Shown: positions 7,521 through 15,898 of the stretch, in pieces
How positions within the stretch are numbered: position 1 is the stretch's first letter
Layout of the letters: the number at the start of each line of letters is the position of its first letter
Source: an uncultured Bryobacteraceae bacterium
Lineage (GTDB): Bacteria > Acidobacteriota > Terriglobia > Bryobacterales > Bryobacteraceae
Length of the DNA stretch: 64,000 nucleotides
Assembly: GCA_937920635.1 (NCBI GenBank)
Contig: CAKZUE010000022.1
Span: 62,001 to 126,000 of the forward strand
Direction of reading: 5' to 3'
Translations under genes and position numbers: made by a program
Notes under the pieces: generated by a model
Told to the model about the DNA's origin: nothing
What the model saw: only the letters and a program-made list of their open reading frames with translations
The model's database searches: none

Positions 7521-9257
7521 CTACCCGTCCGACGCCCCGCGCAACGCCTGCTCCAGCCGCTCCAGGTCCTGCCGGATCTCGTCCGCCTGCCCCTGCGCCG
7601 TGCTGAGCACCTGCTCCACGGTGTGGACCAGCGATTCGAGCCGCCGCTTCGACTCCGCCAGCAGCGTCCCGCAGGCTCCGGCGACTGCGTCATTCCATTG
7701 CGACGTCAGCCGCGCCAGGTTGATCTCCACCGCTCTCTCGATCTTGTTCCGGAAATGCCGCCGCACCATGCCGCCGAATAGGGCCATGGGAATCGCCCAC
7801 GACAGCAGCTCCCAGTTCCGGTCGAAGATCTTGCCGACGCGGATGTCCGGCTCCCGCGGTTCGGCAACCTGCATCTCCATCTGGGAGGTCTTCAGCGGCA
7901 CGCCCAGCGTCTCCAGCATTTTCTCGGATAGCCGGTTCCGGAAGTCCTGCAACGATTGCGACAACTGCCGGCTCACCCGCCGCACCGGTTCGAGAAACTC
8001 CTGCCGGTGGGCCGAGGAAAGCGTTGCCAGCTCGCGCCGCAGCGCCCCTTCCAGCCACGCCTCGAAGCGGTCCATCGCCGTCTGGAGGCTCGCCGTCCAG
8101 CCCGGGAACTGCGCTTCGAATTCGCTGAGCAGCCTTTTTACGATCCCCTCCGCCTCCGGGCGCAACCGGCTCTCGATCGACGCACGCGAAGTGGCCGTGG
8201 CGTGCCGGACGATCAGTTCCAGCCCCAGCCGCGTGTCGTCGAGCACCGCTTTCTCGCCCAGCACTCGCTGCCGCAGTTGTTCCCGCTCGCTGTCGGCGCG
8301 CTGGGCAGCCTTCAGCGCCACAATCAGATACTCGGCTGTTTCCTCCCCCAGGGACTCTATCTTGTGCTGGAGGATCTCTTCCCACTGCGTGGCGCCGTCT
8401 TTGCGGAACCGCCCCAGCAGCTCGTCTTCGATCTTCCGCCGGCAGTCTTCAAACCCGGGCTTCGCGGAATACGGATACACGGGCAGCCCGCCATCCCAGC
8501 GCGCGGCCAGTTGCCGGCGCACGAACTCTTCCACCTGCCCGCGGTCCTCGGCGTCGAGAAGGTCGACTTTGGTCAGCAGCAACGCAATCCGCGGCGTGTA
8601 GCGCTCCAGCTCCGCGATCAGCGCGATGTCGTGCTGCGTCAGCGGCGGATCCACGCTCACCGCCACCAGCGCCAGCCCCACGTTCGGCAGCCAGTCGCGC
8701 GACGCCTCCGTGTTGTGCTCCAGCACGCTCTCCATGCCGGGCGTATCCACGAACCGGATGCCCCGGTAGCGCTCCATCTCCGGCAGCCAGACGCGCACCC
8801 GTTCGGCGCCCTTCCGGTTGCCGGGGTTCCGGCTTTCGTCGACATAGTCGCGCAACGCCTCCACCGGGATCCGTTCACGGCGCCCGCCGGCAAATTCGAC
8901 TTCCGCCCGCTCGGGCTTCCCGTACTCGAGTTCGGTGACAATGCTGGTAACGGGAATCACGCCCACCGGCAGCAGCGAACGGCCGAGGAGATCGTTGAGA
9001 AAAGTCGTCTTGCCGGCCTTGAACCGCCCGAGAATGGCTACGTTAACGGCTCTTTCCGCGGCGAATTGACGCGTGCTTTCCAGGAAATCCCCGAGAGCTT
9101 CCAGTTGGTATTTCCCGATCAGCGAGTCGATCAGATCCAGCGCGCGCAGGTGTCTGCCGCCATTGCCCTGCGAGGGATCGTTCAGCGGCGCCGGTGCGCC
9201 CTGCTTTGCCGCCGCCCCTTCTGGCCTCGCCCTGTCTTCAGCCGTGTGTTCCATCAT
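7521..9257 (-). CDS. bacterial dynamin-like GTPase
   Basis: 578 residues. The GTPase domain is in the first half: P-loop GRFKAGKTTFLNDLLG, G2-like threonine in GVIPVTSIVTEL, G3 DTPGM and G4 TKVD. It is followed by long alpha-helical, glutamate/arginine-rich segments and a short hydrophobic segment near the C-terminus (SWAIPMALFGGMV), as in membrane-remodelling dynamin-like proteins with a paddle. Likely binds the inner membrane; cargo unknown. The start at 9257 (MMEHTAED) is preceded by a purine-rich stretch; an upstream ATG at 9296 is possible. It lies 117 nt downstream of the hydrogenase protease gene on the same strand. Confidence 0.85.
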   Translation of the reverse strand: MMEHTAEDRARPEGAAAKQGAPAPLNDPSQGNGGRHLRALDLIDSLIGKYQLEALGDFLESTRQFAAERAVNVAILGRFKAGKTTFLNDLLGRSLLPVGVIPVTSIVTELEYGKPERAEVEFAGGRRERIPVEALRDYVDESRNPGNRKGAERVRVWLPEMERYRGIRFVDTPGMESVLEHNTEASRDWLPNVGLALVAVSVDPPLTQHDIALIAELERYTPRIALLLTKVDLLDAEDRGQVEEFVRRQLAARWDGGLPVYPYSAKPGFEDCRRKIEDELLGRFRKDGATQWEEILQHKIESLGEETAEYLIVALKAAQRADSEREQLRQRVLGEKAVLDDTRLGLELIVRHATATSRASIESRLRPEAEGIVKRLLSEFEAQFPGWTASLQTAMDRFEAWLEGALRRELATLSSAHRQEFLEPVRRVSRQLSQSLQDFRNRLSEKMLETLGVPLKTSQMEMQVAEPREPDIRVGKIFDRNWELLSWAIPMALFGGMVRRHFRNKIERAVEINLARLTSQWNDAVAGACGTLLAESKRRLESLVHTVEQVLSTAQGQADEIRQDLERLEQALRGASDG

Positions 9258-9374
9258 GGCAGTCGCCTCGTCCTCTCTTGCCCGCAAACCGGGCATCGGG
9301 TAGGAGTCATCGGCCGTGGGAAACGGCGATTCAGGGCGGACTCCACCGCCACCGATCTCATTATCCCAAATGGT

Positions 9375-9836
9375 TCAGCCGGCCACTTCGGCCAGGATGA
9401 GCTGAATCAGCCCTGGCAATGCCAGCGCACAGGTCTTCGACAGTTCCATGCCGGGGGCCAGGCACTCCGGCTCCATGCCGATCAGCACCACCCGCGCGGG
9501 CAGCACGCCCAGCGCACGCGCCTGATCCAGCGCCTCCGCCACCCCGAACTCGTGCAGCGACAGCGGCCTTGCCACGCCGGCCAGGTCGCCGCGCGAACGG
9601 ATCTCCATGCGGTAAAGCGTCCCCGGCCGCCCACCGCCCCGCACGGCGTCCACCAGGATCAGCTTCCCGTAGCCCTTCAGCTCGGCCAGCAGTTCGTCCA
9701 GCGCCGTGCCCGCGTCCACCGCGTCCACGCCGCCGGGCAATCCCCGCGCCATCAGCGCCCGCACGGCGTGCACTCCGATCCCTTCATCGCCGAGCAAAAC
9801 GTTGCCCACGCCGGCGACGAGCGTTCTCTTCTCCAT
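9375..9836 (-). CDS. [NiFe] hydrogenase maturation endopeptidase (HyaD/HybD family, M52)
   Basis: 153 residues. It removes the C-terminal peptide of the hydrogenase large subunit once nickel is inserted. Hallmarks: VAGVGNVLLGDEGIGVH at the N-terminus (with the conserved metal-binding Glu), DAGT after strand 2, ILVDAVRGG and the late SLHEFG motif with the metal-binding His. The gene lies 6 nt downstream of the large-subunit gene that would be its substrate, and that substrate has a 15-residue tail to remove. Confidence 0.92.
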   Translation of the reverse strand: MEKRTLVAGVGNVLLGDEGIGVHAVRALMARGLPGGVDAVDAGTALDELLAELKGYGKLILVDAVRGGGRPGTLYRMEIRSRGDLAGVARPLSLHEFGVAEALDQARALGVLPARVVLIGMEPECLAPGMELSKTCALALPGLIQLILAEVAG

Positions 9837-9842
9837 GCCCGC

Positions 9843-11327
9843 TCAAACCACGCGCGCCGTGGCCAGCAACCGCCCGCGCGAAGTCACCAGATGCACGGCG
9901 CAGGCGATGCAGGGATCAAAAGACCGCACGATGCGGGCGACCTCAAAGGGGTTGTTTTCGTCTTTCACCGGGGTTCCGAGAAGGGCTTCCTCCATCGGCC
10001 CGGGCTGCCCCTTGCTGTCGTGTGGCGAAGCATTCCATGTCGTCGGCACCACCGCCTGGTAGCGCTCGATCTTCTGGTTCCGGATCGCGATCCAGTGGCC
10101 CAGCGCCCCGCGCGGGGCGTCCCAGAGGCCCACCCCTGAGGCTGATTCCGGCATCTTGTGCCCGACTGCTACCGGTTCGTCGAGCCTGATCTGGAGCACC
10201 CAGTCTGCCATGGCGTCGGCGAGCGCTTTCGCCTCCAGCGCCCGCGCCAGGTGCCGGCCCATCACCGAGCACAGATTCTCCCGCTTCAGCCGCAACTGGG
10301 TCAGCGCGCCGTCGATGGCCTTTGCCAGCGCAGGGTTCGCGCCGTCGGCGGTGTTCACCATGGCCCGCGCCAGCGGCCCTACCTCGTAAGCAGCGCCGTC
10401 ATAGCGAGGCGCCTTCAGCCAGCTATAGGCCCCCGCCTTGCTCCGGTCAGGCTCGGTCGTCTCCTTCGAGGGGTGCGCTGGCGGTCCCTCGCGGTACCAG
10501 GAGAACTTGACGTCCTCGGCGATCTTCGACGGATCCACGGGGAGGAGTTTGCCGTCAACGACACGCCCCATCTGGAATAACCGCGCGCGCTTGCCCACGT
10601 CCGGCTCCGCGTCCAGATCAAACGCTCCGTAGGAGAGGAACCGGCGGCACCCGCGCCCGATTTCGGCGTAATCCCGGTAGACGCCCGCGATCGTCATTAC
10701 GTCCGGGATGTAGATATTGTCGATGAACTCGCGCAGCTCCTTCAGCCGCCACAGGAAGGTCGTCACTTTGTCCACAGCCGGCGTCACCGTCACTCCGCCC
10801 GGCACGACCGAGGCGCAGTGCGGCATTTTCCCGGAAAATACGGCCGACATTTCGTGCGCTTTTAGCCGGATATGGAGAGCCTGGACATAATGGCTGACGA
10901 TTTCCTGGCTCACCTTGTCAGGCAGCCGGTAGTCGGCTTCGAAGCGCGGAATGAAAGGAGGAAATTCGGGACCGCGGACAAAATCCAGCGCGGCAAGATG
11001 ATAAAAATGCAGGATATGCGACTGGATGTAGTTCGCGCCCTGAATCAGATTCCGGATGATGCGTCCGTTGTGCGGCGGCATGATCCCCAGCGCCTTGTCC
11101 AGGCACTGCGCGCTAGCCAGGGCGTGCGCCGTGGGACAGACGCCGCAGAACCGCTGCGTGATCTGCACGGCGTCCAGCGGATCGCGCCCGGCGAGGATCT
11201 GCTCGAAGCCCCGGTATAGCGTGCCCGCGCATCTGGCTTCGACCACTTTCCCGCCGTCCACCACCGCCTCGATGCCCAGATGGCCCTCGATCCGCGTCAA
11301 GGGGTCGACAATCACCTTGGCAGGCAT
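9843..11327 (-). CDS. [NiFe] hydrogenase large (catalytic) subunit, group 1 type
   Basis: 494 residues. Oxidises H2 at the Ni-Fe site on the outer side of the inner membrane. Both cysteine motifs are present: L1 RFCGVCPTAH near residue 60, preceded by RGFE, and L2 DPCIACAVH near the C-terminus. Fifteen residues follow the last His (LVTSRGRLLATARVV), the usual removable tail. Start ATG has an excellent AAAGGAGGTG ribosome site. The partner small subunit ends 4 nt upstream. No cytochrome b gene or hyp assembly genes are in this window, so assembly genes must lie elsewhere. Confidence 0.95.
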   Translation of the reverse strand: MPAKVIVDPLTRIEGHLGIEAVVDGGKVVEARCAGTLYRGFEQILAGRDPLDAVQITQRFCGVCPTAHALASAQCLDKALGIMPPHNGRIIRNLIQGANYIQSHILHFYHLAALDFVRGPEFPPFIPRFEADYRLPDKVSQEIVSHYVQALHIRLKAHEMSAVFSGKMPHCASVVPGGVTVTPAVDKVTTFLWRLKELREFIDNIYIPDVMTIAGVYRDYAEIGRGCRRFLSYGAFDLDAEPDVGKRARLFQMGRVVDGKLLPVDPSKIAEDVKFSWYREGPPAHPSKETTEPDRSKAGAYSWLKAPRYDGAAYEVGPLARAMVNTADGANPALAKAIDGALTQLRLKRENLCSVMGRHLARALEAKALADAMADWVLQIRLDEPVAVGHKMPESASGVGLWDAPRGALGHWIAIRNQKIERYQAVVPTTWNASPHDSKGQPGPMEEALLGTPVKDENNPFEVARIVRSFDPCIACAVHLVTSRGRLLATARVV

Positions 11328-11330
11328 TGC

Positions 11331-12281
11331 TCACCTCCTTTGATACAGCGGGGAGTGCGCGTCCGGGAACCCCGGCTCGGTGCACCCCATGCAGGGAGCG
11401 TTGGCGTTGATGCACCAGTTCACGCCGCTGTTCCACTGCCGGATGGGGCAGTCGGCGTGCGTAAACGGTCCTTTGCAGCCGATCTCGAGCATGCAGCCTG
11501 CTTCACCGAACTTCGTGGCGAAAATGCCGTCGTCGAGATAGTCGCGGAAGATGCAGCGGTTGTGCACGCTCTTGCCGTAGTACACCTTGAGCCGCCCGTG
11601 CTCGTCGAGGTCCTTGGCCGGCGGGATTCCATACAGGAGCACGCGCACTACGGTCCCGATAAACCAGTCCGGGTGGCATGGACAGCCGGGGATGTTGATG
11701 ACGGGAACATTCACCGAGAGCATCTTCAGCACATCGCCCACGCCTTTCGACTGCGTCGGGTTGGGCGCCGCTGACGGGATGCCGCCGTAGGCGGCGCAGG
11801 TGCCGACCGCCAGAATCGCCATCGCGCCCGGCGCCAGCCGCCGCATCCATTCAAGCATCGTTACCGGTTTGCCATCTTCCTCGCCGAGAGTGCCGTCGAT
11901 GCCGCCATCGCGCGTCGGAATCGCACCCTCGACGATGAACACGTACTTGCCCTTGTTCTTCTGTGCCGTTTCCCACGCGGCATCCGTCGACAAGCGCCCC
12001 GCCGCCGCCATCAGCGTGGAGTGGTAGTTCAGGAACAACTGATGACCAGGCAGGATCTGGTCGAGGATGACGTTCTTGATGCTCGGGTGAATCGTGTTGA
12101 TCACCGACACCGAGCACCCGCTGCACGCAGAATCCTGCATCCAGATCAGCGGATACTCTTTGACAGCGCCGGCGAGCGCCGCGCCCACGCGCGGCAGAAA
12201 CGCCTCATGGAAGGGAGTCAACGCCGTGGCTGCCGAAGCCCACCGCATGAACTCCCGCCGAGGAATGCCGTGGTTGCCCAT
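11331..12281 (-). CDS. [NiFe] hydrogenase small (electron-transfer) subunit with Tat signal
   Basis: 316 residues. Carries the Fe-S clusters that take electrons from the Ni-Fe site. The N-terminus has a twin-arginine motif RREFMRW, so the folded dimer is exported by Tat. Proximal-cluster ligands are in DSACSGCSVS; later cysteines lie in VGTCAAYGG, PGCPCHPDW and a C-terminal Cys-rich part that ends CTEPGFPDAHSPLYQRR. There is no C-terminal membrane anchor, which points to a soluble periplasmic enzyme. Start 12281 is set by GGAGGGC 3 nt upstream. The gene overlaps the upstream cytochrome by 77 nt. Confidence 0.93.
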   Translation of the reverse strand: MGNHGIPRREFMRWASAATALTPFHEAFLPRVGAALAGAVKEYPLIWMQDSACSGCSVSVINTIHPSIKNVILDQILPGHQLFLNYHSTLMAAAGRLSTDAAWETAQKNKGKYVFIVEGAIPTRDGGIDGTLGEEDGKPVTMLEWMRRLAPGAMAILAVGTCAAYGGIPSAAPNPTQSKGVGDVLKMLSVNVPVINIPGCPCHPDWFIGTVVRVLLYGIPPAKDLDEHGRLKVYYGKSVHNRCIFRDYLDDGIFATKFGEAGCMLEIGCKGPFTHADCPIRQWNSGVNWCINANAPCMGCTEPGFPDAHSPLYQRR

Positions 12282-12693
12282 ACTGCCCTCCTGCAACCGT
12301 CTTGGCTTCCCTGACGTGACACTCGGCGCATTTCAGGGGCGCCTTCTTGCCCGCTGCCACCTGCTTCTTGTGACAGTCGATGCAGACGCCGCTTTGCGCC
12401 GTGGAATTGTGAAAAGCAGCTTGCCGCGACGTCTTCACCCCCGCCGACGGGGGCTTCGTGTGACATTCGCGGCATGCCTGGTTCTCCCTGGTCTCCGGTT
12501 TCTCCGGCTTGGATGCGTGGTGGCACGTCACGCACTCCTTGCCAGTGAGAGCCTCGTGCTGTTGGTGCGGAAACTTGACGCTTCCCAGGGCCGCATCCTT
12601 CATCAGGATCACTTCCGGCGCCTTCGGCGCGGAAGGCTTGGGCCCTTGTGCGCCAGCAGCCATGCAGAGCAATCCGAGAAGCAGAACTCGCAT
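12205..12693 (-). CDS. tetraheme cytochrome c (class III-like), hydrogenase electron acceptor
   Basis: 162 residues with a signal peptide (MRVLLLGLLCMAAGAQ). Four CxxCH heme motifs: CVTCH (54-58), CRECH (74-78), CIDCH (104-108), CAECH (122-126); His43 and His46 are possible axial ligands. It sits first in the hydrogenase operon, so it is the likely periplasmic acceptor of electrons from H2. The last 35 residues after the final heme motif are encoded within the start of the small-subunit gene in another frame and look unstructured; either the long overlap is real or an indel has extended the frame. Confidence 0.85.
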   Translation of the reverse strand: MRVLLLGLLCMAAGAQGPKPSAPKAPEVILMKDAALGSVKFPHQQHEALTGKECVTCHHASKPEKPETRENQACRECHTKPPSAGVKTSRQAAFHNSTAQSGVCIDCHKKQVAAGKKAPLKCAECHVREAKTVAGGQYGQPRHSSAGVHAVGFGSHGVDSLP

Positions 12694-12740
12694 ACGGCCT
12701 CTAACAGATAATCAGACCTGATTTACCTTGATATAGTGCT

Positions 12741-12767
12741 TTTATACTAACCGCCCGCTTGTGTCAA
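12741..12767 (-). promoter_or_regulatory. sigma70-like promoter of the hydrogenase operon
   Basis: Minus-strand reading: TTGACA (12762-12767), 15-nt spacer, TATAAA (12741-12746), about 50 nt before the cytochrome c start. The boxes match consensus in AT-rich sequence that stands out here; the spacer is 2 nt short of ideal. Confidence 0.55.
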
Positions 12768-12892
12768 GGGGTGCGCAAGGCCTACCGGCGGCAGCCCCGG
12801 GCTTCCAATCGGACGCGAAGACACAGGAATCTCCCCGCCCCCAGACAATTCAGGCAGTCCCCTTTCGGCCGGGGACGGGCGTCCCTGCGGTT

Positions 12893-13288
12893 TTACCTAA
12901 AGAACGGGGGCGCCAGCACGATCCATTTCAGGCTGAACAGCGCCACCAGCGAGGCCACTCCCGCCGCCGCCACCATGCGAACCGCATTGCGGTAAGCCAG
13001 CGTCAGCGCCCCGCTTCCCTGCTCGTGCGAATTTGCGGCGAGCTGTTTCTCCAGCCTGCGGCACTCACGATATCTGGCCACCCAATAAACCCCAAGCAGC
13101 GTCATTCCGGCCCCCAGCGCCCACCGTCCGGCCAGGCCCATCCCGCTTCCATCCTGCGCGAGAATTATGATCGCCTCTGCCATGGCCAGCGCGATCCAGG
13201 CGGTGGCGGTCCAGAGGGCCAGGGAGCGCTTTGCAGGCGTCTGATACTCGCTCAATTCGAGCTGCCCGGTTTGCTCCTGCCCGAACAT
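12893..13288 (-). CDS. small membrane protein, function unknown
   Basis: 131 residues with three hydrophobic stretches (WTATAWIALAMAEAIIILA, LAGRWALGAGMTLLGVYWV, VAAAGVASLVALFSLKWIV). No family recognised. Start uncertain: ATG at 13288 gives a compact protein with a soluble lead; ATGs at 13315 or 13345 add Pro/Arg-rich residues that look non-coding. No ribosome site at any of them. Divergent from the phosphatase-like gene at 13463. The 174-bp gap between them holds nothing clear apart from likely promoters. Confidence 0.6.
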   Translation of the reverse strand: MFGQEQTGQLELSEYQTPAKRSLALWTATAWIALAMAEAIIILAQDGSGMGLAGRWALGAGMTLLGVYWVARYRECRRLEKQLAANSHEQGSGALTLAYRNAVRMVAAAGVASLVALFSLKWIVLAPPFFR

Positions 13289-13462
13289 GGGCACAGATGG
13301 AACCGACGGACGCATGAAGCAAGGGCTCAAACAGCCCGGCGGTCTCATTCGGCCGCGCAGACACCCATGCCGGAAGCGCACCGGCGTTTCCGGATGGCCG
13401 GGCAAGGACGGTCAACCCTGCCGGCTGCGCACTTCCTTCTGATAGGCTGCCAGAGAGGCCAC

Positions 13463-14551
13463 ATGATTCGTGCATGCATCCTTCTATTGGCTCTGGCCGC
13501 CTCCACGCTGTTCGCCCAGCCGACGCGGCGCACACAGAACGTCGTCATCCTGATGACCGACGGGTTGCGCTGGCAGGAGGTCTTCTCCGGCGCAGATGCC
13601 GCGCTGATGGACCGCAAGGCTGGCGGCGTGGCGGACGCGGCCGCGCTGCGGGACCAGTTCTGGCGGGCCACGCCGGAAGACCGCCGCGCGGCCCTGCTGC
13701 CGTTCTTCTGGTCCTCCGCCGCCCGCCAGGGGCAGGTGTTCGGCGACCGCTCGCTCCGCTCGGAAGCGCGCGTCACCAACGGCCTCTACTTTTCTTACCC
13801 CGGCTATAGCGAAACCTTCTGCGGCGTGGCCGATCCGCGCATCGACTCGAATGAGAAACGCTACAACCCGAACCTGAACGTGCTCGAGTTCCTCCACCGC
13901 CGCCCCGGCTTCGAGGGCCGCGTGGCCGCCTTCGGCGCCTGGGAGCTGTTTCCCTGGATCCTGAACGCTCCTCGCACAGGACTCCTGGTCAACGCCGGCT
14001 ACGAGCCGCTGCGCCTTCCGGAAAACAATGCGCGCATCGAATTGCTGAACGCCCTGAAGGCGGAAACCGAGTATTGGGACTCGGAAGCGTTCGACTCTTT
14101 CACATTCCACACCGCGCTTGAATATCTGCGCGCGAATAAGCCCCGCGTGCTCGCCATTTTGCTGGGCGAAACCGACGAATGGGCCCATGCCGGCCGTTAT
14201 GATCTCTACCTGAAATCCGCCCGCCGTGTGGACGAATACGCCCGCCGGTTGTGGGAGACGCTGCAGTCCATGCCCGAGTACCGAGGCTCAACCACCCTGA
14301 TCCTCGCTACCGACCACGGCCGCGGAGCGGACAGGAAAACGTGGCGCAGCCACGGGCGCCGCATCCCGGAATCGCAGTACATCTGGATGGCTTTTCTCGG
14401 CCCCGACACCCGTCCGCTGGGCGTGCGCGAAAACACAGCGCCCGTGACGCAGGCGCAGCTTGCGGCCACCATCGCCGCTTTTCTCGGAGAAGACTTCCGC
14501 ATCGCCGTGCCGGCTGCCGCGGCTCCTGTCCGGGACGTGCTGCCCCAATAG
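13463..14551 (+). CDS. secreted alkaline-phosphatase/sulfatase-superfamily protein
   Basis: 362 residues with a signal peptide (MIRACILLLALAASTLFAQ). The mature part begins NVVILMTDGLRWQEVFSGAD, the metal-binding strand of the AP superfamily (Asp of LMTDG). Later LLGETDEWAHAGRYDLY supplies Asp and His, and LILATDHGRGADRKTWRSHG supplies the Asp-His pair and the last His. This is the pattern of type I phosphodiesterases and related hydrolases. The exact substrate is unknown. Start chosen at the signal peptide, after AGAGAGG; upstream codons in frame are not coding-like. Confidence 0.85.
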   Translation: MIRACILLLALAASTLFAQPTRRTQNVVILMTDGLRWQEVFSGADAALMDRKAGGVADAAALRDQFWRATPEDRRAALLPFFWSSAARQGQVFGDRSLRSEARVTNGLYFSYPGYSETFCGVADPRIDSNEKRYNPNLNVLEFLHRRPGFEGRVAAFGAWELFPWILNAPRTGLLVNAGYEPLRLPENNARIELLNALKAETEYWDSEAFDSFTFHTALEYLRANKPRVLAILLGETDEWAHAGRYDLYLKSARRVDEYARRLWETLQSMPEYRGSTTLILATDHGRGADRKTWRSHGRRIPESQYIWMAFLGPDTRPLGVRENTAPVTQAQLAATIAAFLGEDFRIAVPAAAAPVRDVLPQ

Positions 14552-14569
14552 AACCCGCCCCCTTCCTGC

Positions 14570-14575
14570 TACATT
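14570..14575 (+). promoter_or_regulatory. -10-like box close to the M16 peptidase start
   Basis: TACATT ends 6 nt before ATG 14582, with no Shine-Dalgarno. Suggests a leaderless transcript. Confidence 0.4.
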
Positions 14576-14581
14576 GTGGCT

Positions 14582-15898
14582 ATGCTCCGATTCGCAGGCC
14601 TGCTGCTCGTGGCGGCGCTCGCCGTGGATGCCCAGATGGTCCAGGTTACCGAACACACCCTTTCCAACGGAATGAAGATCCTCATCCACGAGGACCACGA
14701 CGTGCCCAACGTGGCTCTGTATTTGTTCTTCAAAGTGGGCTCGCGCAACGAGCGCCCCGGCGCCACCGGCATCAGCCACTTCTTCGAACACATGATGTTC
14801 AACGGAGCGAAAAAATACGGCCCCAAGCAGTTCGACATCCAGATGGAAAAGGCGGGCGGGCGCAACAACGCCTACACCAGCCGCGACGTCACCGTCTACA
14901 CCGACTGGTTTCCCCGCTCCGCCCTGGAGCTGATGTTCGACATGGAAGCCGACCGCATCCGCGATCTCTCGTTTGATCCGAAAATCGTCGAGAGCGAGCG
15001 CGGCGTGGTCAGCTCGGAGCGCCGCACTTCGGTCGACAACAGCCCCTTCGGCACGCTTTACGAGCAGCTCAACGCCACCGCCTACATCGCCCACCCCTAT
15101 CAATGGCCGGTCGTCGGCTGGGCGTCTGATATCGAGGCCTGGACCATGGACGACCTCAAGGCCCACTACCGCATGGGGTACGCGCCCAACAACTGCGTCG
15201 TGGTAGTTTCCGGTGACATCACCCCTGCCGATGTCCTGCCTCTCGCGAAGAAGTATTTCGAGCCGATCCCCAGGCAGGAGCCGCCGCCGCCCGTGCGCAC
15301 CGTGGAGCCGCCGCAGTTGGGCGAGCGGCGCGTGGAAGTCCGCCGACCGGCGAATCTGCCGCTGCTGATGCTGAGCTACCACATCGGCGCCGCCCGGGAT
15401 CCCGATTTCCCCGTCTATGAAGTCATCGAAACGCTGCTCACCGGCGGGCGCAGTTCGCGCCTCCATCAAAGGCTCGTGGAAAAGGAACAACTGGTGTTGA
15501 ACGTAGGAGGCGGCGTCCGCCCCTCGCTGGACCCCGGCCAGTTTCTGTTCACCTTCCAGGTCCGCACCGGCAGGCAGCCGGGGGAGGTCGAGAAGTCGTT
15601 GTATGAAGAGCTGGAGCGGCTTGGGCGCGAACCCGTCCCGGCCGAGGAGCTTCAAAAGGCGAAAAATCAGATCCTCGCCGATTTTTACCGCCAGTTGAAA
15701 ACCATCTCCGGCAAGGCCAACCTCCTGGGCAGCTACGAGGTGTTCTACGGATCCTGGAACCAGATCAACCAGGCGCCCGCGCGAATCGAAAAAGTCACCG
15801 CCGACGATGTGCAGCGCGTGGCGGCGCGGATCTTCTCTCCCCGCAACCGCACCGCCGGCACACTGGTTCCCGAACAGCGCGCGGAGGTGAAACAATGA
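14582..15898 (+). CDS. M16 family zinc peptidase (active partner)
   Basis: 438 residues with a signal peptide (MLRFAGLLLVAALAVDAQ). The inverted zinc motif is intact: HFFEHMMF, with the third ligand Glu in VESERGVVSSER about 75 residues later. Also seen: GGRNNAYTSRDVTVY and the middle-domain segment LMLSYHIGAARDPDF. Secreted or periplasmic M16 peptidases degrade small proteins and peptides. The gene overlaps the next M16 gene as ATGA, so a 1:1 heterodimer is expected. A GTG at 14576 would add two residues. Confidence 0.92.
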   Translation: MLRFAGLLLVAALAVDAQMVQVTEHTLSNGMKILIHEDHDVPNVALYLFFKVGSRNERPGATGISHFFEHMMFNGAKKYGPKQFDIQMEKAGGRNNAYTSRDVTVYTDWFPRSALELMFDMEADRIRDLSFDPKIVESERGVVSSERRTSVDNSPFGTLYEQLNATAYIAHPYQWPVVGWASDIEAWTMDDLKAHYRMGYAPNNCVVVVSGDITPADVLPLAKKYFEPIPRQEPPPPVRTVEPPQLGERRVEVRRPANLPLLMLSYHIGAARDPDFPVYEVIETLLTGGRSSRLHQRLVEKEQLVLNVGGGVRPSLDPGQFLFTFQVRTGRQPGEVEKSLYEELERLGREPVPAEELQKAKNQILADFYRQLKTISGKANLLGSYEVFYGSWNQINQAPARIEKVTADDVQRVAARIFSPRNRTAGTLVPEQRAEVKQ

